A DNA stretch of 36,757 bases from Klenkia terrae (GTDB taxonomy: Bacteria; Actinomycetota; Actinomycetes; Mycobacteriales; Geodermatophilaceae). The translations under genes were made by a program, and so were the position numbers. The stretch lies in NCBI RefSeq assembly GCF_900491935.1, contig NZ_UEXK01000004.1, positions 2,129,868 through 2,166,624 of the forward strand, in the 5' to 3' direction. Below are positions 9,372-17,883 of the stretch, one piece after another; position 1 is the first letter of the stretch, and every line of letters begins with the position of its first letter. A model generated the notes under the pieces. That model had not been told where the DNA came from. It worked only from the letters and a program-made list of their open reading frames with translations, and did not search any database.

Positions 9372-10322
9372 TCAGTCCCACCAGAAATGCCAGGTGGTCG
9401 CTCCGCGGAGCAGCGCCGCGTACTGCTCCGCGGTGTAGGGCGGCTGGTCCCACCGCTCGTAGGTCTGCGGCGCGAAGTTGTCCGGGCAGAAGGCGTAGTG
9501 CTCGTTCGCGAGCAAGCGGAGGGTGTCGTCGTCCGTGGGCGGCCTGGTGACCACGAGATCCAGGTCCGCGAACCCGAGCTGCACCAGGTATGCGCCGAAG
9601 CGGTCCTCCCAGCTGCGCAGCACACCGGAGACCTGGGACGCCGACGTCCGCCGCTCGAGGTACCGGTCTCCGAAGTCGCTGTGCCAGTTGCACGCCCCGG
9701 TCCACCCCAACCGGGCGGGGACGTCGGCCGGTCGGGGCGCGGGGACCAGCGCCAGACGTGGGCCGCAGGGGACCTCGTCGATGCGGACCTGGTCGGCCTG
9801 CTCCCCGACCGGCGCGGCCAAACCAGGCCAGGATGGGTGCGGCAGCAGAGTGCCGTCAGGCCGCACGAGGCGGGCGCCCTCCCAGCACGTCGCGAGCACC
9901 TCGGCTGCGTCCCGCGGATCGCCGACCGGGTCCGCATGGGGCAGCCGCTCCTCCGATTCGTCCCGGTAGGCACCGGCGAGCCCGGTCACCGGCCACACCC
10001 CTGTCCGGTCGAAGACCTCGGCCCAGGCCCGCCAGATCCGCCAGGGTTCTCCGTAGCGGCCATCCGTGTGGGTGTCGTCGATCCGCCAAGCCCTGGGCGG
10101 GTCGGTCATGGTGAAGTCGCCGTCGCGATGGCTCAGCGTCGCCAGCGGACGGAGGTGGCCGCCCCGGGTGCGGTCCAGGCCCATGTCCCACTCGTCGTCC
10201 GGGGAGAGCGTCCCGAGCCGCCGCCGGATGGCGGCCGGCGTGGTCCCCACCAGCTCGGACTCCGGGAGAGGGGTACGGACGGGGATGAGGTGGGTCCCCG
10301 TCGCCCTGCTGCGCGGTTGCAT
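9372..10322 (-). CDS. DUF4253 domain-containing protein
   Basis: About 316 residues. The C-terminal half resembles DUF4253 proteins: a Trp-rich region with ACNWHSDF, then [28 protein letters not shown] and the terminal WHFWWD. The N-terminal half includes a [19 protein letters not shown] segment. No catalytic motif is recognised, and the family's function is not established. DUF4253 genes are often stand-alone and sometimes occur near toxin-immunity or SMI1-like genes, but nothing of that kind is seen here. I chose the ATG at 10322 (MQPRSRATG); upstream codons overlap the promoter of the divergent SNF2 gene and look non-coding. The start is uncertain by up to 80 codons. Confidence 0.75.
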   Translation of the reverse strand: MQPRSRATGTHLIPVRTPLPESELVGTTPAAIRRRLGTLSPDDEWDMGLDRTRGGHLRPLATLSHRDGDFTMTDPPRAWRIDDTHTDGRYGEPWRIWRAWAEVFDRTGVWPVTGLAGAYRDESEERLPHADPVGDPRDAAEVLATCWEGARLVRPDGTLLPHPSWPGLAAPVGEQADQVRIDEVPCGPRLALVPAPRPADVPARLGWTGACNWHSDFGDRYLERRTSASQVSGVLRSWEDRFGAYLVQLGFADLDLVVTRPPTDDDTLRLLANEHYAFCPDNFAPQTYERWDQPPYTAEQYAALLRGATTWHFWWD

Positions 10323-10361
10323 GCCGGCATCGAGCCACAGGACGGCGACGTGCGGAGCCGG

Positions 10362-10389
10362 TCGTCCACACGACCGTGCGTTGTCCACA
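10362..10389 (+). promoter_or_regulatory. Two DnaA-box-like 9-mers upstream of the SNF2 gene
   Basis: TTGTCCACA at 10381-10389 is an exact match to the actinobacterial DnaA-box consensus. TCGTCCACA at 10362-10370 differs by one base and lies 19 bases away in the same orientation. They occupy the short region between the divergent DUF4253 and SNF2 genes. Direct DnaA regulation is possible but unproven. Confidence 0.45.
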
Positions 10390-10440
10390 GATCTTCCGGT
10401 CGCGCCCAGACCGTCGGTGGGCGTGGCTACCGTCGTCGTC

Positions 10441-13400
10441 GTGACCGCAGCGCTCGCCCTCCCGCTCGACGAGGAATTCCTCGCGTCCTGCTTCGGCGAT
10501 GCCGTCGTCTTCCGGGGGCGGGCCTGCGTGCGGGGCCGCAAGGTGCGTTCGGCAGTCGTCCAGTCCACCGATCACGTGTCCGGCGTCGTGGTGGGATCCC
10601 GCGGCGAGATCTACCAGGTCGCCGCATTCGCCGACCTGGAGGAGTGGGTCGGCCGGTGCAGCTGCCCGGTGAGCGCCCAGTGCAAGCACGCCGCCGCCGT
10701 GCTGCTTTCCCTGGGCCCCGACGGCCAGGGCACCGCGTTCGACCCGGTGGGCGACCTGGTCGAGAGCTGGCCACCGACCGCACCCCGGGTGGCCCCCAAG
10801 CCCGCGCGGCCGGCCTGGGAGACCGCGCTGGCCGACCTCACGCCGAACGCGGCCGCCACCGATCTCGTCCCGGTCGGCCTCCAGTTCGAGCTCAACGCCC
10901 CCACCGGGCGCGCCGGGCAGCGCGTCCCGGTGCAGGTGCGGCTGCGGCCGGTGGTCCCGGGCCGGGCCGGGCGGTGGGTCCGCACCGGGGTGACCTGGCG
11001 TGACCTGCCCTTCGAGCACGGGCCGGTCCGGCGGGTCCCCGAGCACCGCGACGTGCTGGTCGAGCTGTACCGGGCCGCGCAGTCGGCCGGGTCCTCGGGC
11101 TACTACGGCAACCCCGACGCCGTCTTCCTCGACGAGGTCGGGCCCCAGCTGTGGCGGCTGCTGCGCGAGGCGCAGCGGGCCGGCGTCACCTTCGTGACCG
11201 CCAAGACCCCGGCCGACCGGGTGGTGCTCGAGACCCCGGCCACGCTGCGGATGCAGGCCACCGCGAACGAGCGCGGCGACCTGCTGCTGGAGGCGGTGGT
11301 CGACCGCGCCGCCGGGCTGACCCCGCTGGCCGGGCTGACCCTGGTGGGTACTCCGGTGCACGGCGCCTTCGTTGTCGACGGCGACGCGCTGCGCCTGGTG
11401 CCCTTCGACGCCCGGGTGCCGGTCGAGCTGTCCCGGATGATCGCCCGCTTCCCCCGGCTGGAGGTGCCCGCGGCCGACGGCGACCGGGTCCGCCGGGAGC
11501 TGGTGCCCGCGCTGCAGCGCATGGTCGAGCTGGTCTCGCCCGACGGGTCGGTGGAGCTGCCCTCGGTCCAGCCGCCGGTGCTCGCGCTGACCGTCAGCCA
11601 CGCCGACGGCGCCCGGCTCACCCTGGACTGGTCGATCGTCTACCCGGCCGCGGAGTCGACCGGGGACGAGGTCCCCGAGGGCCGGCGGGTGCCGCTGACC
11701 GGCGCGGTCGGCGACCCGGGGCGCAACGACCGGGCCGAGCGCACCCTGCTCAGCGGGGTCGTGCTGCCCGACGGCCGCTTCCCGCAGCTGCGGCAGGCGA
11801 CCGTGCAGCGTGGCCTGGCCCCCTCGGTCGAGCTGCGGGAGCTCGACGCCGCCGTCTTCTGCGAGGGCGTGCTGCCCTCGTTGCGCGACCAGGGCGTCCG
11901 GGTCACCGAGCTCGGCGACGCCCCCGACTACCGGGCGGCCACCTCGGCACCGGTGGTCAGCGTGTCGGTCACCGACCCCGCGGTCGGCGACGCCGACTGG
12001 TTCGACCTGGGCATCACGGTCACCGTCGACGGCCAGGACGTCCCCTTCGCCCACCTGTTCCGTGCGCTGGCCACCAAGCAGACGCACCTGTTCCTGCCCG
12101 GTGGCACCTACTTCCCGCTCGACGGCCCGGAGTTCGCCGTGCTGGCCGAGCTGATCGCCGAGGCCGGGGCCCTGCAGGACCGCCGCAAGCCGCCCACCCG
12201 GATCAACCGGTGGCAGGCCGGCCTGTGGGGCGACCTGCGCCAGCTGGGCGTGGTCGCCGAGCAGAGCGCGCGGTGGGAGCGCAGCACCGCAGCCCTCCTG
12301 GAGCTGGAGTCGCTGCCGCTGCCCGAGGTGCCGGCCGGCATCACCGCCCAGCTGCGGCCCTACCAGCTGGAGGGCTTCCGCTGGCTGAGCTTCCTGTGGG
12401 ACCACGACCTCGGCGGGGTGCTGGCCGACGACATGGGGCTGGGCAAGACGCTGCAGGCCCTGGCGCTGCTGCAGCGGGCCAAGGACGCCGGCCAGCTCAC
12501 CGCCCCGGTCCTGGTCGTCGCCCCCACCAGCGTGGTCGGCAACTGGCTCTCCGAGGCCGCCCGCTTCGCCCCCGGCCTGGTGTGCACCGCGGTGGAGGAG
12601 ACGTCGGCCAAGGCCGGGGTGCCGCTGGCCACCCGGGTCGCCGGCGCCGACCTGGTGATCACCTCGTACACGCTGCTGCGCCTGGACGAGGACGAGTACG
12701 CCGGGGTGACCTGGCGCGGGATGCTGCTGGACGAGGCGCAGTTCGTGAAGAACCGGCAGGCCAAGGCCTACCGGGCCGCCCGCACCGTCGACGCGCCGTT
12801 CAAGCTGGCCATCACCGGCACGCCGATGGAGAACAGCCTGATGGACCTGTGGTCCCTGCTGTCCATCTGCGCCCCGGGCCTGTTCCCCGACGCCGAGGGC
12901 TTCAACGAGCAGTGGCGCCGGCCGATCGAGCGCGGCACCGACCCGGGCCGGTTGGGGGTCCTGCGCCGCCGGCTGCGCCCGCTGATGCTGCGGCGCACCA
13001 AGGAGCTGGTGGCCGCCGACCTGCCGGCCAAGCAGGAGCAGGTGCTCGAGGTCCGGCTCACCGGCCGGCACGAGACCCTGTACCGGACCGCGCTTCAGCG
13101 GGAGCGCCGCAAGGTGCTCCGGCTGGTCGACGACATGGACGCGCACCGCTTCGAGATCCTGCGGTCGCTGACCCTGCTCCGGCAGCTGGCCCTGGACCCC
13201 GCGCTGGCCGACCCCGAGCACGACTCCGTCCGCTCGGACAAGACCGAGGCCTTCCTCGAGCACCTGCGCGAGGTGCTCGCCGAGGGCCACCGGGTGCTGG
13301 TGTTCAGCCAGTTCACCGGCTACCTGGCCCGCATCCGGGCCCAGCTCGACGCCGAGGGCATCGGCTACGCCTACCTCGACGGGTCCACCCGGCAGCGGCC

Positions 13401-13737
13401 GGCGGTCATCGCCAGCTTCACCGAGGGCGAGGTGCCGGTGTTCCTGATCAGCCTCAAGGCCGGCGGATTCGGGCTGAACCTGACCGCCGCCGACTACGTC
13501 TTCGTGCTCGACCCGTGGTGGAACCCGGCTGCCGAGGCACAGGCCGTCGACCGGGCGCACCGGATCGGCCAGACCCGCAACGTGATGGTCTACCGGCTGG
13601 TCGCCAAGGACACCATCGAGGAGAAGGTGATGGCCCTCAAGGCGCGCAAACAGGCGATCTTCGACCAGGTGGTCGACGAGGACGGCGTGCTGTCCGCACC
13701 GCTCACCGCCGACGACATCCGCGGCCTGTTCAGCTGA
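10441..13737 (+). CDS. SWIM zinc-finger / SNF2-family helicase
   Basis: A 1098-residue Swi2/Snf2 ATPase, a DNA translocase able to remodel protein-DNA complexes. The N-terminal SWIM zinc motif is CxCx5CxH (C73, C75, C81, H83; CSCPVSAQCKH). The ATPase core carries Walker A DDMGLGKT with K669, DEAQ box at 764-767, motif III ITGTPMENS, lobe-2 LVFSQFTGYLA and motif VI DRAHRIGQ near 1040. The middle third (about 130-600) is the SNF2_N-associated region common to bacterial SWIM-SNF2 proteins. The start is the GTG at 10441, with a -10-like TACCGT seven bases before it, consistent with a leaderless transcript. Its end overlaps the convergent hydrolase by 8 bases. The specific role is unknown. Confidence 0.93.
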   Translation: MTAALALPLDEEFLASCFGDAVVFRGRACVRGRKVRSAVVQSTDHVSGVVVGSRGEIYQVAAFADLEEWVGRCSCPVSAQCKHAAAVLLSLGPDGQGTAFDPVGDLVESWPPTAPRVAPKPARPAWETALADLTPNAAATDLVPVGLQFELNAPTGRAGQRVPVQVRLRPVVPGRAGRWVRTGVTWRDLPFEHGPVRRVPEHRDVLVELYRAAQSAGSSGYYGNPDAVFLDEVGPQLWRLLREAQRAGVTFVTAKTPADRVVLETPATLRMQATANERGDLLLEAVVDRAAGLTPLAGLTLVGTPVHGAFVVDGDALRLVPFDARVPVELSRMIARFPRLEVPAADGDRVRRELVPALQRMVELVSPDGSVELPSVQPPVLALTVSHADGARLTLDWSIVYPAAESTGDEVPEGRRVPLTGAVGDPGRNDRAERTLLSGVVLPDGRFPQLRQATVQRGLAPSVELRELDAAVFCEGVLPSLRDQGVRVTELGDAPDYRAATSAPVVSVSVTDPAVGDADWFDLGITVTVDGQDVPFAHLFRALATKQTHLFLPGGTYFPLDGPEFAVLAELIAEAGALQDRRKPPTRINRWQAGLWGDLRQLGVVAEQSARWERSTAALLELESLPLPEVPAGITAQLRPYQLEGFRWLSFLWDHDLGGVLADDMGLGKTLQALALLQRAKDAGQLTAPVLVVAPTSVVGNWLSEAARFAPGLVCTAVEETSAKAGVPLATRVAGADLVITSYTLLRLDEDEYAGVTWRGMLLDEAQFVKNRQAKAYRAARTVDAPFKLAITGTPMENSLMDLWSLLSICAPGLFPDAEGFNEQWRRPIERGTDPGRLGVLRRRLRPLMLRRTKELVAADLPAKQEQVLEVRLTGRHETLYRTALQRERRKVLRLVDDMDAHRFEILRSLTLLRQLALDPALADPEHDSVRSDKTEAFLEHLREVLAEGHRVLVFSQFTGYLARIRAQLDAEGIGYAYLDGSTRQRPAVIASFTEGEVPVFLISLKAGGFGLNLTAADYVFVLDPWWNPAAEAQAVDRAHRIGQTRNVMVYRLVAKDTIEEKVMALKARKQAIFDQVVDEDGVLSAPLTADDIRGLFS

Positions 13738-14572
13738 CCGGGCGCTCCACCTGGACGAGGAACCGGCGCACCGCCTCGGTGAACACCTCCGGGGCCTCCG
13801 AGTGCACCCAGTGCCCGGCGTGCTTGACCCGCACCAGCCGGACGGCGGGGAACAGCTCGGCCATCCGTGCCCGGTCCTCCTCGAGCACGTAGGTGGAGCT
13901 GGCCCCGGCGATCCACAGCACCGGCCGCTCGAACACCGCTCCCGGCGGCGGCTCGGGGAAGCCGCGCAGCTCGCCGAGGTCACGGGCCAGCAGCGGCAGG
14001 TTCAGCCGCCACCGCCAGCCGGTCGTGCCGTCCCGCACCAACGACTGCAGCAGGAACCCGCGCACCATGTCGCTGGGCACCGCGGCCCGCAGCGCGGCGT
14101 CGGCGTCCTCCCGGGTGGCCAGCGAGTCCAGGTCGATCGCCCGCATCGCCGCGATGAACGCCGCGAACGGGGAGGCCTCCTCGTCCGGGTCGTCGGTCCG
14201 GCCACCGGTCTCCGGGTAGACCGACGGCGAGATGTCCACGACCACCAGCGCGCGCAGCAGCTCGGGCCGGCGCAGCGCCAGCTGCATCGACACCTTGCCG
14301 CCCATCGAGTGCCCCACCAGCGTCACCGGCTCGCCGAACCCGGCCAGCAGGTCACCCAGCAGCTGCGCCATGTCGACGTAGTCCACCCGGTCGGTCCAGG
14401 GCGAGTGCCCGTGGTTGGGCAGGTCGACCAGGGTCACCCGGTGCCCGTCCTCGGCCAGCCGGCGGGCCACCGTCGTCCAGTTGCGGCCCTGGCCGAACAG
14501 ACCGTGCACGAATGCGACCCGGGGGCCCTCGTCGCCGATCGTCCGGGTGGCCAGCTCTAGGTCCGCGGTCAC
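13730..14572 (-). CDS. Alpha/beta-fold hydrolase (YbfF-like)
   Basis: A 280-residue alpha/beta hydrolase. It has the oxyanion region FVHGLFGQGRNW (22-33), nucleophile elbow GHSMGG with S89, a VVDISP acid near D113, and the catalytic His in KHAGHWVH (H254). The HGLFGQGRNW and VDLPNHGHSPW pattern is that of YbfF-type esterases acting on acyl esters or acyl-CoA; the substrate is unknown. The GTG start at 14572 overlaps by 4 bases (GTGA) the stop of a 26-codon upstream frame, suggesting coupled translation. The 3' end overlaps the SNF2 gene by 8 bases in the convergent sense. Confidence 0.9.
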   Translation of the reverse strand: MTADLELATRTIGDEGPRVAFVHGLFGQGRNWTTVARRLAEDGHRVTLVDLPNHGHSPWTDRVDYVDMAQLLGDLLAGFGEPVTLVGHSMGGKVSMQLALRRPELLRALVVVDISPSVYPETGGRTDDPDEEASPFAAFIAAMRAIDLDSLATREDADAALRAAVPSDMVRGFLLQSLVRDGTTGWRWRLNLPLLARDLGELRGFPEPPPGAVFERPVLWIAGASSTYVLEEDRARMAELFPAVRLVRVKHAGHWVHSEAPEVFTEAVRRFLVQVERPVS

Positions 14573-14649
14573 CGGGCGCCGGCCTCGGGGGCGACGTGCT
14601 CGTCCACCCGGCGGGGCGCGAGCGGATCACGGGGCAGGAGGAGCAGCAC
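14569..14649 (-). CDS. 26-codon leader ORF or gene remnant coupled to the hydrolase
   Basis: A GTG at 14649 opens a short frame beginning VLLLLPRDPLAPRRVDEHVA, whose TGA overlaps the hydrolase GTG (GTGA). CACACT lies six bases before this GTG, as expected for a leaderless start. The peptide looks like the first strand and turn of an ATP-grasp-type protein that stops early, so it may be a truncated gene now serving as a translated leader. That resemblance is from memory and tentative. Confidence 0.35.
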   Translation of the reverse strand: MLLLLPRDPLAPRRVDEHVAPEAGAR

Positions 14650-14732
14650 GGGACCAGTGTGACGCGACCGTGATCGGCGCCCCCGTGTCGCCGCCGGGGG
14701 TCGGCCGGTGCGACGGTCATGGTGGCTCGGTG

Positions 14733-15437
14733 ATGAGCGGGCAGGCAGTGGTCTGGGCGGGCAGCGGTACCGCCTGGTCCTCCGTGGGGTGGGGCGAGCC
14801 GGTCGCCGAGGTGCTGGCCGGGCTCGGGTGGCAGGTCGCCGTCGTCCCGTGGGGCGACCCCGCCGCCGAGCACCAGGGCCGCCCCGGCGTCCTGCACGTC
14901 TTCAGCGGCGGCCTCGAGCCGGTGGACTCCGGCACGGCGGCGATGGCCGACCGCCTGGACGCCGTCCGCGCCGGACTCGAGGCGGCCGACGCCGACCGCG
15001 CCTCGGTGGTCGGCATCTGCCTCGGCGCCCAGATGATCGCGGCGGTGAGCGGCGGGGTGCTGCCCGACCCGGTGCCCGGCGGCGGCGAGGTCGGGACGAC
15101 GACGCTGCGCGGCGACGGCGAGCCCACCCTGCACGTGGCGACCGCGCACGTGCAGCAGGTCCCCGCCGCGTACCTCCGCACCCCGGGGGTGCGGCTGACC
15201 TGGACCGGTGGCGCCACCCGGCTGCAGGGCTTCACCCTCGGCTCCCGGGTCACCGGGGTGCAGTTCCACCCCGAGCTCGGCGCGGCCGGGGCCGAGCGGG
15301 CCGGCAACGCCTTCACCGACCTCACCGGCGTGCCGGCGGTCGCCGCGGCCGAGTCCGCGCTGGACCCGGCCCGCTCCCTGTCCGTCGTGCTCGCCACCGC
15401 CGGGGCGCACCGGCTCGCGCCCTCCCTCGCCGCCTGA
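14733..15437 (+). CDS. Class I glutamine amidotransferase-like protein
   Basis: 234 residues with the GATase class I triad: nucleophile elbow GICLGAQM (C96), H179 and E181 in VQFHPEL. Such domains hydrolyse glutamine to supply ammonia, or act as related peptidases. No synthase domain or partner gene is adjacent, so the target reaction is unknown; guaA-like stand-alone amidotransferases of the YfeJ type are the nearest comparison. The first 30 residues (AVVWAGSGTAWSSVGWGEPVA) contain a strand and turn before the PWGDP region. I chose the ATG at 14733 because the longer frame upstream overlaps the divergent hydrolase antisense. The next gene follows after 72 bases. Confidence 0.82.
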   Translation: MSGQAVVWAGSGTAWSSVGWGEPVAEVLAGLGWQVAVVPWGDPAAEHQGRPGVLHVFSGGLEPVDSGTAAMADRLDAVRAGLEAADADRASVVGICLGAQMIAAVSGGVLPDPVPGGGEVGTTTLRGDGEPTLHVATAHVQQVPAAYLRTPGVRLTWTGGATRLQGFTLGSRVTGVQFHPELGAAGAERAGNAFTDLTGVPAVAAAESALDPARSLSVVLATAGAHRLAPSLAA

Positions 15438-15509
15438 CCGACGTCCCCGGGACCGTCGGACCCCTCGCCTAGCGTCGGGGGCATCCGTCCGCCTGCGCTG
15501 AGGAGTCCC

Positions 15510-17330
15510 GTGCCCGGTCGTCGCCGTCGCGCCACCACCACCCGCCGGTCCACCACGACCGCCCGGAAGGCCGCGTCCCCGAAGGCCGGGGCGACCAAGG
15601 CCGGGGCGACCAAGGCCGGGGCGACGAAGGCCGCGCCCCGCAAGGCCGCGGTTACCAAGGCGGCCCCGCGGAAGGCTGCGACGAAGGCGGCACCCCGCAC
15701 GGCGTCCGTCCGGCCCGTGGCGGGCCCGGGGGAGCGGGTCTGGGTGCTCGCCGTCCCGTTCCGCGCCCCGGCGCCCGGGGCGGTCTGGGACAAGGACCTG
15801 CAGGCCCACCTCTGGGTCGGGGCCACTCCGCCGCCCGAGCTCGCGCCCTACCTGCCGGGCCCGTACACCTTCGAGCGGTTCCTGGAGGACGAGCTCAACG
15901 AGACCCCCCGCCCGGTGCCGGCCGGCGACCGGATGACCCCGCGGGCCGAGCAGGTCAGCGGGGCCGCGGCGATCGCGGCGCACGAGGCCGCCGGCGGGCG
16001 GATGTTCCTGCTGGGCGACGACCCCGGCGTGGGCAAGACCGGCACCGCCGTCCTCGCCGTGCAGCAGATCGCCGCCCGCCGCGGCGCCCGCACCGTGCTG
16101 GTGGTCGCCGACCGCCCCGCGGCCATCACGATCCCGCACTGGACGCGGTCGATCACCGCCTTCGGCGCGGGTGGGCTGCGCTGGTGCGTGACCACCTGGG
16201 ACCGGCTGGGCAAGGTGCGCGGCCTGCACTTCGACGTCGTCGTCGCCGACGAGGCGCACATGGTCCGGCACACCACCACGCAGCGCTGGAAGCACTGGAA
16301 GGCGGTCTCGGGCTCCGGCCGGGTGAAGGACGCCCCGTTCGTGCTGCTGGCCACGGCGACCCCGGCGCACTCTCCGCTGGAGCTGCCCTACCTCGCCCCG
16401 CACCTGGCCCAGCTGCACGACGAGCCGCTGCGCGCCTGGTCGAACCTGCCGGTGAAGCTCGCCGAGCACGGGTTCCACGTGGAACAGGGCCGCTACGGCG
16501 CCGCCTGGACCGAGGACCCCGACGAGCGGCGGGCCGACCTGGCCACCCTGCGCGGCTGGCTGACCGACACCGACCCGCCGTCCACGCTGTACCGGCCGGC
16601 GCCGTGGGGCCAGGTGCAGGTCACCGGCACCCCGGTCGCCCTCACGCCGGCCGAGCGGGCGCAGTACGAGGGCGACTGGCAGGAGTTCCGGGCCGAGATG
16701 CAGCTGGCCCGCCGGGCCCGGCAGACCGCCCGCGGCCGGGCCGCGCTGCTGCGGTTCCGGCAGAAGGCGGGCCTGATCCGGGTGCCGGCGACGGTCGACT
16801 GGGTGAAGGCCCAGGTGGAGGCCGACCGGCAGGTGGCGGTCTCGGTCGAGTTCGTGGAGACCGCCGCCGACCCGATCCGGCAGGCGCTGCTGGACGCCGG
16901 CGTGCCGGTGTCGGGCATCTACGGCCGCGACCGGTTCGACGTCGAGGCCGAGCGGCTGCGCTTCCAGACCGGGGAGTCCAAGGTCTGCGTGTTCACCGTG
17001 ACCGCCTCGATCAGCCTGCACGCCGGCGAGCAGCTGCCCGGCGGCGCCACCGCGTCGACCACCCCGCGGGTCGGGCTGTTCCACCAACCCCGGTTCTCCG
17101 GGATCGGCGCCCGGCAGGTCACCGGCCGCACCCACCGGGACCACCAGGTGTCGCCGTGGCGGATCGCCTACGCCGAGGACACCGTCGAGGAGCAGGTCGC
17201 CAAGGTGATGGTCGAGCGGCTGGCGGTCACCGGCTCGACCGCCGGCGGGGACACCGCCGGCCTGCAGCAGATCGCCGAGCTGCTGGACGCCGACTGGCTC
17301 CCGTCGACCTCCCTGACGGCCGCCGACTGA
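15510..17330 (+). CDS. DEAH-box SNF2-related helicase with Lys/Ala-rich histone-like tail
   Basis: 606 residues from a GTG with GAGGAG five bases before it. Residues 1-65 are a basic tail of repeated AGATK and AAPRK/AAxxK units, resembling histone H1 or the C-tail of mycobacterial HupB. The superfamily 2 helicase core follows: Walker A GDDPGVGKT (169-177), DEAH 247-250, motif III ATATPAHS (281-288), and a motif VI-like VTGRTHRDHQVSPWRI near 540. The compact core resembles phage-type DEAD/DEAH helicases more than the large SNF2 protein at 10441-13737. The tail would give sequence-independent DNA binding (inference). A TAGCGT -10-like hexamer lies at 15470-15475. Confidence 0.88.
   Translation: MPGRRRRATTTRRSTTTARKAASPKAGATKAGATKAGATKAAPRKAAVTKAAPRKAATKAAPRTASVRPVAGPGERVWVLAVPFRAPAPGAVWDKDLQAHLWVGATPPPELAPYLPGPYTFERFLEDELNETPRPVPAGDRMTPRAEQVSGAAAIAAHEAAGGRMFLLGDDPGVGKTGTAVLAVQQIAARRGARTVLVVADRPAAITIPHWTRSITAFGAGGLRWCVTTWDRLGKVRGLHFDVVVADEAHMVRHTTTQRWKHWKAVSGSGRVKDAPFVLLATATPAHSPLELPYLAPHLAQLHDEPLRAWSNLPVKLAEHGFHVEQGRYGAAWTEDPDERRADLATLRGWLTDTDPPSTLYRPAPWGQVQVTGTPVALTPAERAQYEGDWQEFRAEMQLARRARQTARGRAALLRFRQKAGLIRVPATVDWVKAQVEADRQVAVSVEFVETAADPIRQALLDAGVPVSGIYGRDRFDVEAERLRFQTGESKVCVFTVTASISLHAGEQLPGGATASTTPRVGLFHQPRFSGIGARQVTGRTHRDHQVSPWRIAYAEDTVEEQVAKVMVERLAVTGSTAGGDTAGLQQIAELLDADWLPSTSLTAAD
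15582..15626 (+). repeat. Three tandem 15-bp coding repeats
   Basis: AAGGCCGGGGCGACC occurs at 15582-15596 and 15597-15611, and with one changed base at 15612-15626. Decayed units (AAGGCCGCGCCCCGC and similar) follow to about 15700. Each unit encodes K-A-G-A-T, so copy-number change would lengthen or shorten the basic tail by five residues without a frameshift. Confidence 0.85.
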
Positions 17331-17345
17331 CCCCGCCGGTGATCA

Positions 17346-17402
17346 TGCAGATCGGCCACGCCGCCGCGCCCGTCCCGGGCGGGTCACCGTTGCCGATCTG
17401 CA
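17346..17402. terminator. Bidirectional hairpin between helicase and acetyltransferase
   Basis: Perfect 11-bp arms TGCAGATCGGC (17346-17356) and GCCGATCTGCA (17392-17402) enclose a GC-rich loop. They lie in the 88-base gap between the convergent genes and probably stop transcription from both sides. Confidence 0.75.
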
Positions 17403-17418
17403 GTCTCGGCGCCCGGGG

Positions 17419-17853
17419 TCAGGCCGGCGCGACCACCCGCATGGGGAGGTGCGGGATGCCGTCCTCCAGGTAGTCCTCGCCCGAGCGCTCGAAGCCGAAC
17501 CGGGCGTACCAGCCCTCCAGGTAGGCCTGGGCGCCGATGTCCACCGTCCGGCCCGCGCACAGCTCCAGCCCGCGGGCGATCAGCTGGGCCGACAGCCCCC
17601 GGCCGCGGGCGCCGACCGCGGTGGCGACCCGGCCGATCGCCCGGTCCTCGCCGTTCTCCAGCACCCGGATGCAGGACTGCACCTCGCCGTCCTCGCCGGA
17701 GATCCAGACGTGCACCGTGCCGGGCTCGGTGTCCCGGCCGTCCAGCTCCGGGTAGGGGCAGGTCTGCTCCACCACGAAGACGTCGACCCGCAACCGCAGC
17801 AGGCCGTAGAGCTCGAGCGGGGACAGGTCGGCGAAGCGCTTCTCCACGATCAC
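17419..17853 (-). CDS. GNAT-family N-acetyltransferase, ElaA type
   Basis: 144 residues with the ElaA signature RVDVFVVEQTCPYPELDGRD (22-41). The acetyl-CoA binding strand and loop are IGRVATAVGARGRGLSAQLI (motif A, R/Q-x-x-G-x-G/A equivalent GARGRG). The terminal fold segment is YARFGFERSGEDYLEDGIPH. Members acetylate small amines or protein N-termini; the substrate here is unknown. The start is a GTG at 17853. It lies 30 bases downstream of the flotillin gene on the same strand and could share its transcript. Confidence 0.92.
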   Translation of the reverse strand: MIVEKRFADLSPLELYGLLRLRVDVFVVEQTCPYPELDGRDTEPGTVHVWISGEDGEVQSCIRVLENGEDRAIGRVATAVGARGRGLSAQLIARGLELCAGRTVDIGAQAYLEGWYARFGFERSGEDYLEDGIPHLPMRVVAPA

Positions 17854-17883
17854 CGCCCCATCCTGCCGCCCGGGCCCGGGCGG

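Noticed and set aside
9856-13983. A 1375-codon open frame on the minus strand across the SNF2 gene
   Set aside because: It is antisense to a gene with complete SWIM and SNF2 motifs. Its low-complexity His/Gln/Gly/Val content is the usual shadow of a GC-rich coding strand.
15582-15700. Non-coding minisatellite
   Set aside because: The 15-bp units keep the reading frame, encode a regular Lys/Ala pattern and lie directly after a good start site, so they are part of the helicase gene.
14352-17144. A 930-codon minus-strand open frame
   Set aside because: It is antisense to the amidotransferase-like and helicase genes, with no recognisable domain and a repetitive Arg/Gly/Pro composition.
10441-17330. 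Possible anti-phage defence island (two SF2 helicases and a small amidotransferase)
   Set aside because: No nuclease, methylase, protease or toxin partner accompanies them. They lie among housekeeping genes, and the genes are not organised as an operon.
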